Shown piece by piece: positions 11,988 to 12,946 of a stretch of DNA of 12,946 nt (position 1 is its first letter; each line of letters starts with the position of its first letter). Origin of the DNA: Bacteroidales bacterium (GTDB lineage Bacteria > Bacteroidota > Bacteroidia > Bacteroidales > P3); assembly GCA_021443125.1 (NCBI GenBank), contig JABUUQ010000007.1, forward strand, positions 1 to 12,946, given 5' to 3'. Both the position numbers and the translations under genes were made by a program. A model generated the notes under the pieces. That model was not told where the DNA came from and did no database searches. It worked only from the letters and a program-made list of their open reading frames with translations.

Positions 11988-12946
11988 TGTGCTATCGTTT
12001 GGTTGTTACGTGTCTTGTTGAACATATTGTTTACCAGATTCATGGTCTCAATCTTCTTTTGATCGACAATCTTTGCATAGACCTCAGTCATACGAATGGA
12101 TTGATGACCAAGGAGTTTACTCACCACATATAGGTTTGCACCAAGTGTCAGCAAGGTAGTTGCTGCGGTATGGCGAGAGCAGTGGTATGTGATGTGCTTA
12201 TCAATACCTGCTGCTGCCATCCACTCACCAAGCACCACCTCGACAGTCGTTGATGTGATGGTCAGTTCGTGGAAGACAGTATCAATGCCTTCAACCTTTG
12301 TGGGTAACCATTTCAGTGACTCATCGGAGAGTGGAATGGTCACTTGGTTCTTGGTCTTAACCTGCTGCTTGCTGATGTATAGTGTCTTGCCATCGGCCGC
12401 CTGATGTATCTCGCTCCATTTCAACGACTTCATGTCGCTGTAGCGAAGACCTGTGAAGCAGCAGAAGAGGAAGGCTTTCTTCACCATGTCGTATCGGCAA
12501 GGTGTAGCTATGACCTGTTTCAGTTCCTCGATGGTCAGGAACTCCTTGGTTGCATTGTTCTTGCGAGGTTTCTCCTTTGCCTCCAGCAACTTGAAAGGAT
12601 TGACAGAGACAAGTCCTTCGGTCAATGCCTTGTTGAAGACTGTGCCCATGCGATTGACGAACATACGGATGGTGGTGTCGCTCAACCTCTTCTTCCCTTG
12701 GTTGTAGGTGCAACTTCGCAAAAAGGCGATGAAGCCTTTGCAGAAGTCTTTGTCCACATCCTTTGCCTCAATGTCCGGCTTCCTTATATATAATAGGTAT
12801 TCGTCAAGTCGGGTTTTGAGGTTGCGCTTGGCTCTTGCGCTCGATGGCGATAGCTCCTCGTTGTCTTTGACATACTCCTCCATGAGAGAGTTGAGCGTGA
12901 TGCGTGTCCGCTTAATCTTGTGCCAGTCCACCATTCCCACCTTCTG
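11984..12946 (-). CDS. Tyrosine recombinase (first of a tandem pair), 5' end outside window
   Basis: 320 residues are visible, and the frame stays open to the window edge (the last codons read Q-K-V-G-M-V-D-W), so the start lies outside; family members are usually near 400 residues, and the missing part would be the arm-binding domain. The visible part starts in the core-binding domain and includes the whole catalytic domain: Arg in FTGLRYSDM, Lys in the beta-hairpin VKTKNQVTIPL, His-x2-Arg in YHCSRH, His in LGHQS, and the nucleophile Tyr in TEVYAKI. It is a clear paralogue of the downstream gene, with the same SYHCSRH/TYHCSRH and KLLGHQSI blocks. GTG or ATG codons near the edge are unlikely to be the true start because they would remove a needed domain. 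Confidence 0.92.
   Translation of the reverse strand, partial: QKVGMVDWHKIKRTRITLNSLMEEYVKDNEELSPSSARAKRNLKTRLDEYLLYIRKPDIEAKDVDKDFCKGFIAFLRSCTYNQGKKRLSDTTIRMFVNRMGTVFNKALTEGLVSVNPFKLLEAKEKPRKNNATKEFLTIEELKQVIATPCRYDMVKKAFLFCCFTGLRYSDMKSLKWSEIHQAADGKTLYISKQQVKTKNQVTIPLSDESLKWLPTKVEGIDTVFHELTITSTTVEVVLGEWMAAAGIDKHITYHCSRHTAATTLLTLGANLYVVSKLLGHQSIRMTEVYAKIVDQKKIETMNLVNNMFNKTRNNQTIAQ

Noticed and set aside
1..12946. CRISPR array, tRNA or rRNA gene
   Set aside because: No regularly spaced repeats, cloverleaf or conserved ribosomal RNA segments were seen on either strand.

Overview
The window looks like part of a Bacteroidales (Bacteroides/Prevotella-type) integrative and mobilizable element. The reasons are: two overlapping tyrosine recombinase genes in tandem, two small excisionase-like helix-turn-helix genes, a Bacteroides-style mobilization operon (ribbon-helix-helix accessory protein, then a histidine-rich relaxase with a Pro-rich linker and Gly-rich tail), and several promoter candidates of the Bacteroidetes type (TAnnTTTG near -7, TTTG near -33). 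No type IV secretion genes, replication gene, rRNA, tRNA or CRISPR array is visible, so any transfer would depend on a conjugation machine supplied from elsewhere.

Layout. Positions 1-401 are non-coding and dense in short repeats and dyads, as expected for an element end or regulatory region. Positions 402-2358 (+) hold two paralogous HTH genes and an unrecognised 216-aa gene. Positions 2359-2896 are a structured non-coding stretch, the best place for an origin of transfer. Positions 2897-5382 (+) are the mobilization operon: accessory protein, relaxase (start/stop overlap), and a coiled-coil membrane protein. After a convergent junction at 5383-5649, everything is on the minus strand. Positions 5650-8397 are a strikingly AT-rich cargo block: a clostripain-family (C11) lipoprotein protease, a small membrane protein just upstream of it, and a lipoprotein with a Gly/Ala/Trp-rich, bacteriocin-like C-terminus. 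Positions 8771-10439 are an AbiE-type toxin-antitoxin pair with its own promoter and a candidate operator. Positions 10806-12946 are the two recombinases, with a convincing intrinsic terminator behind them; the upstream one runs off the right edge.

How it fits together. The recombinases and HTH proteins would control integration and excision, the mob operon would process a transfer origin, and AbiE would stabilise the element or protect the host from phage. The most intriguing cargo is the envelope protease plus bacteriocin-tailed lipoprotein. I infer a possible maturation or antagonism system, in which the trypsin-like-specificity protease releases the tail of the lipoprotein and the small membrane protein acts as partner or immunity factor. 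A second unusual signal is a 66-bp inverted repeat (316-381 and 1899-1964, 61 of 66 matching). It contains its own hairpin, sits once upstream of the first HTH gene and once inside the 216-aa coding sequence, and all five differences change the encoded amino acid, which suggests selection or spread at the DNA level.
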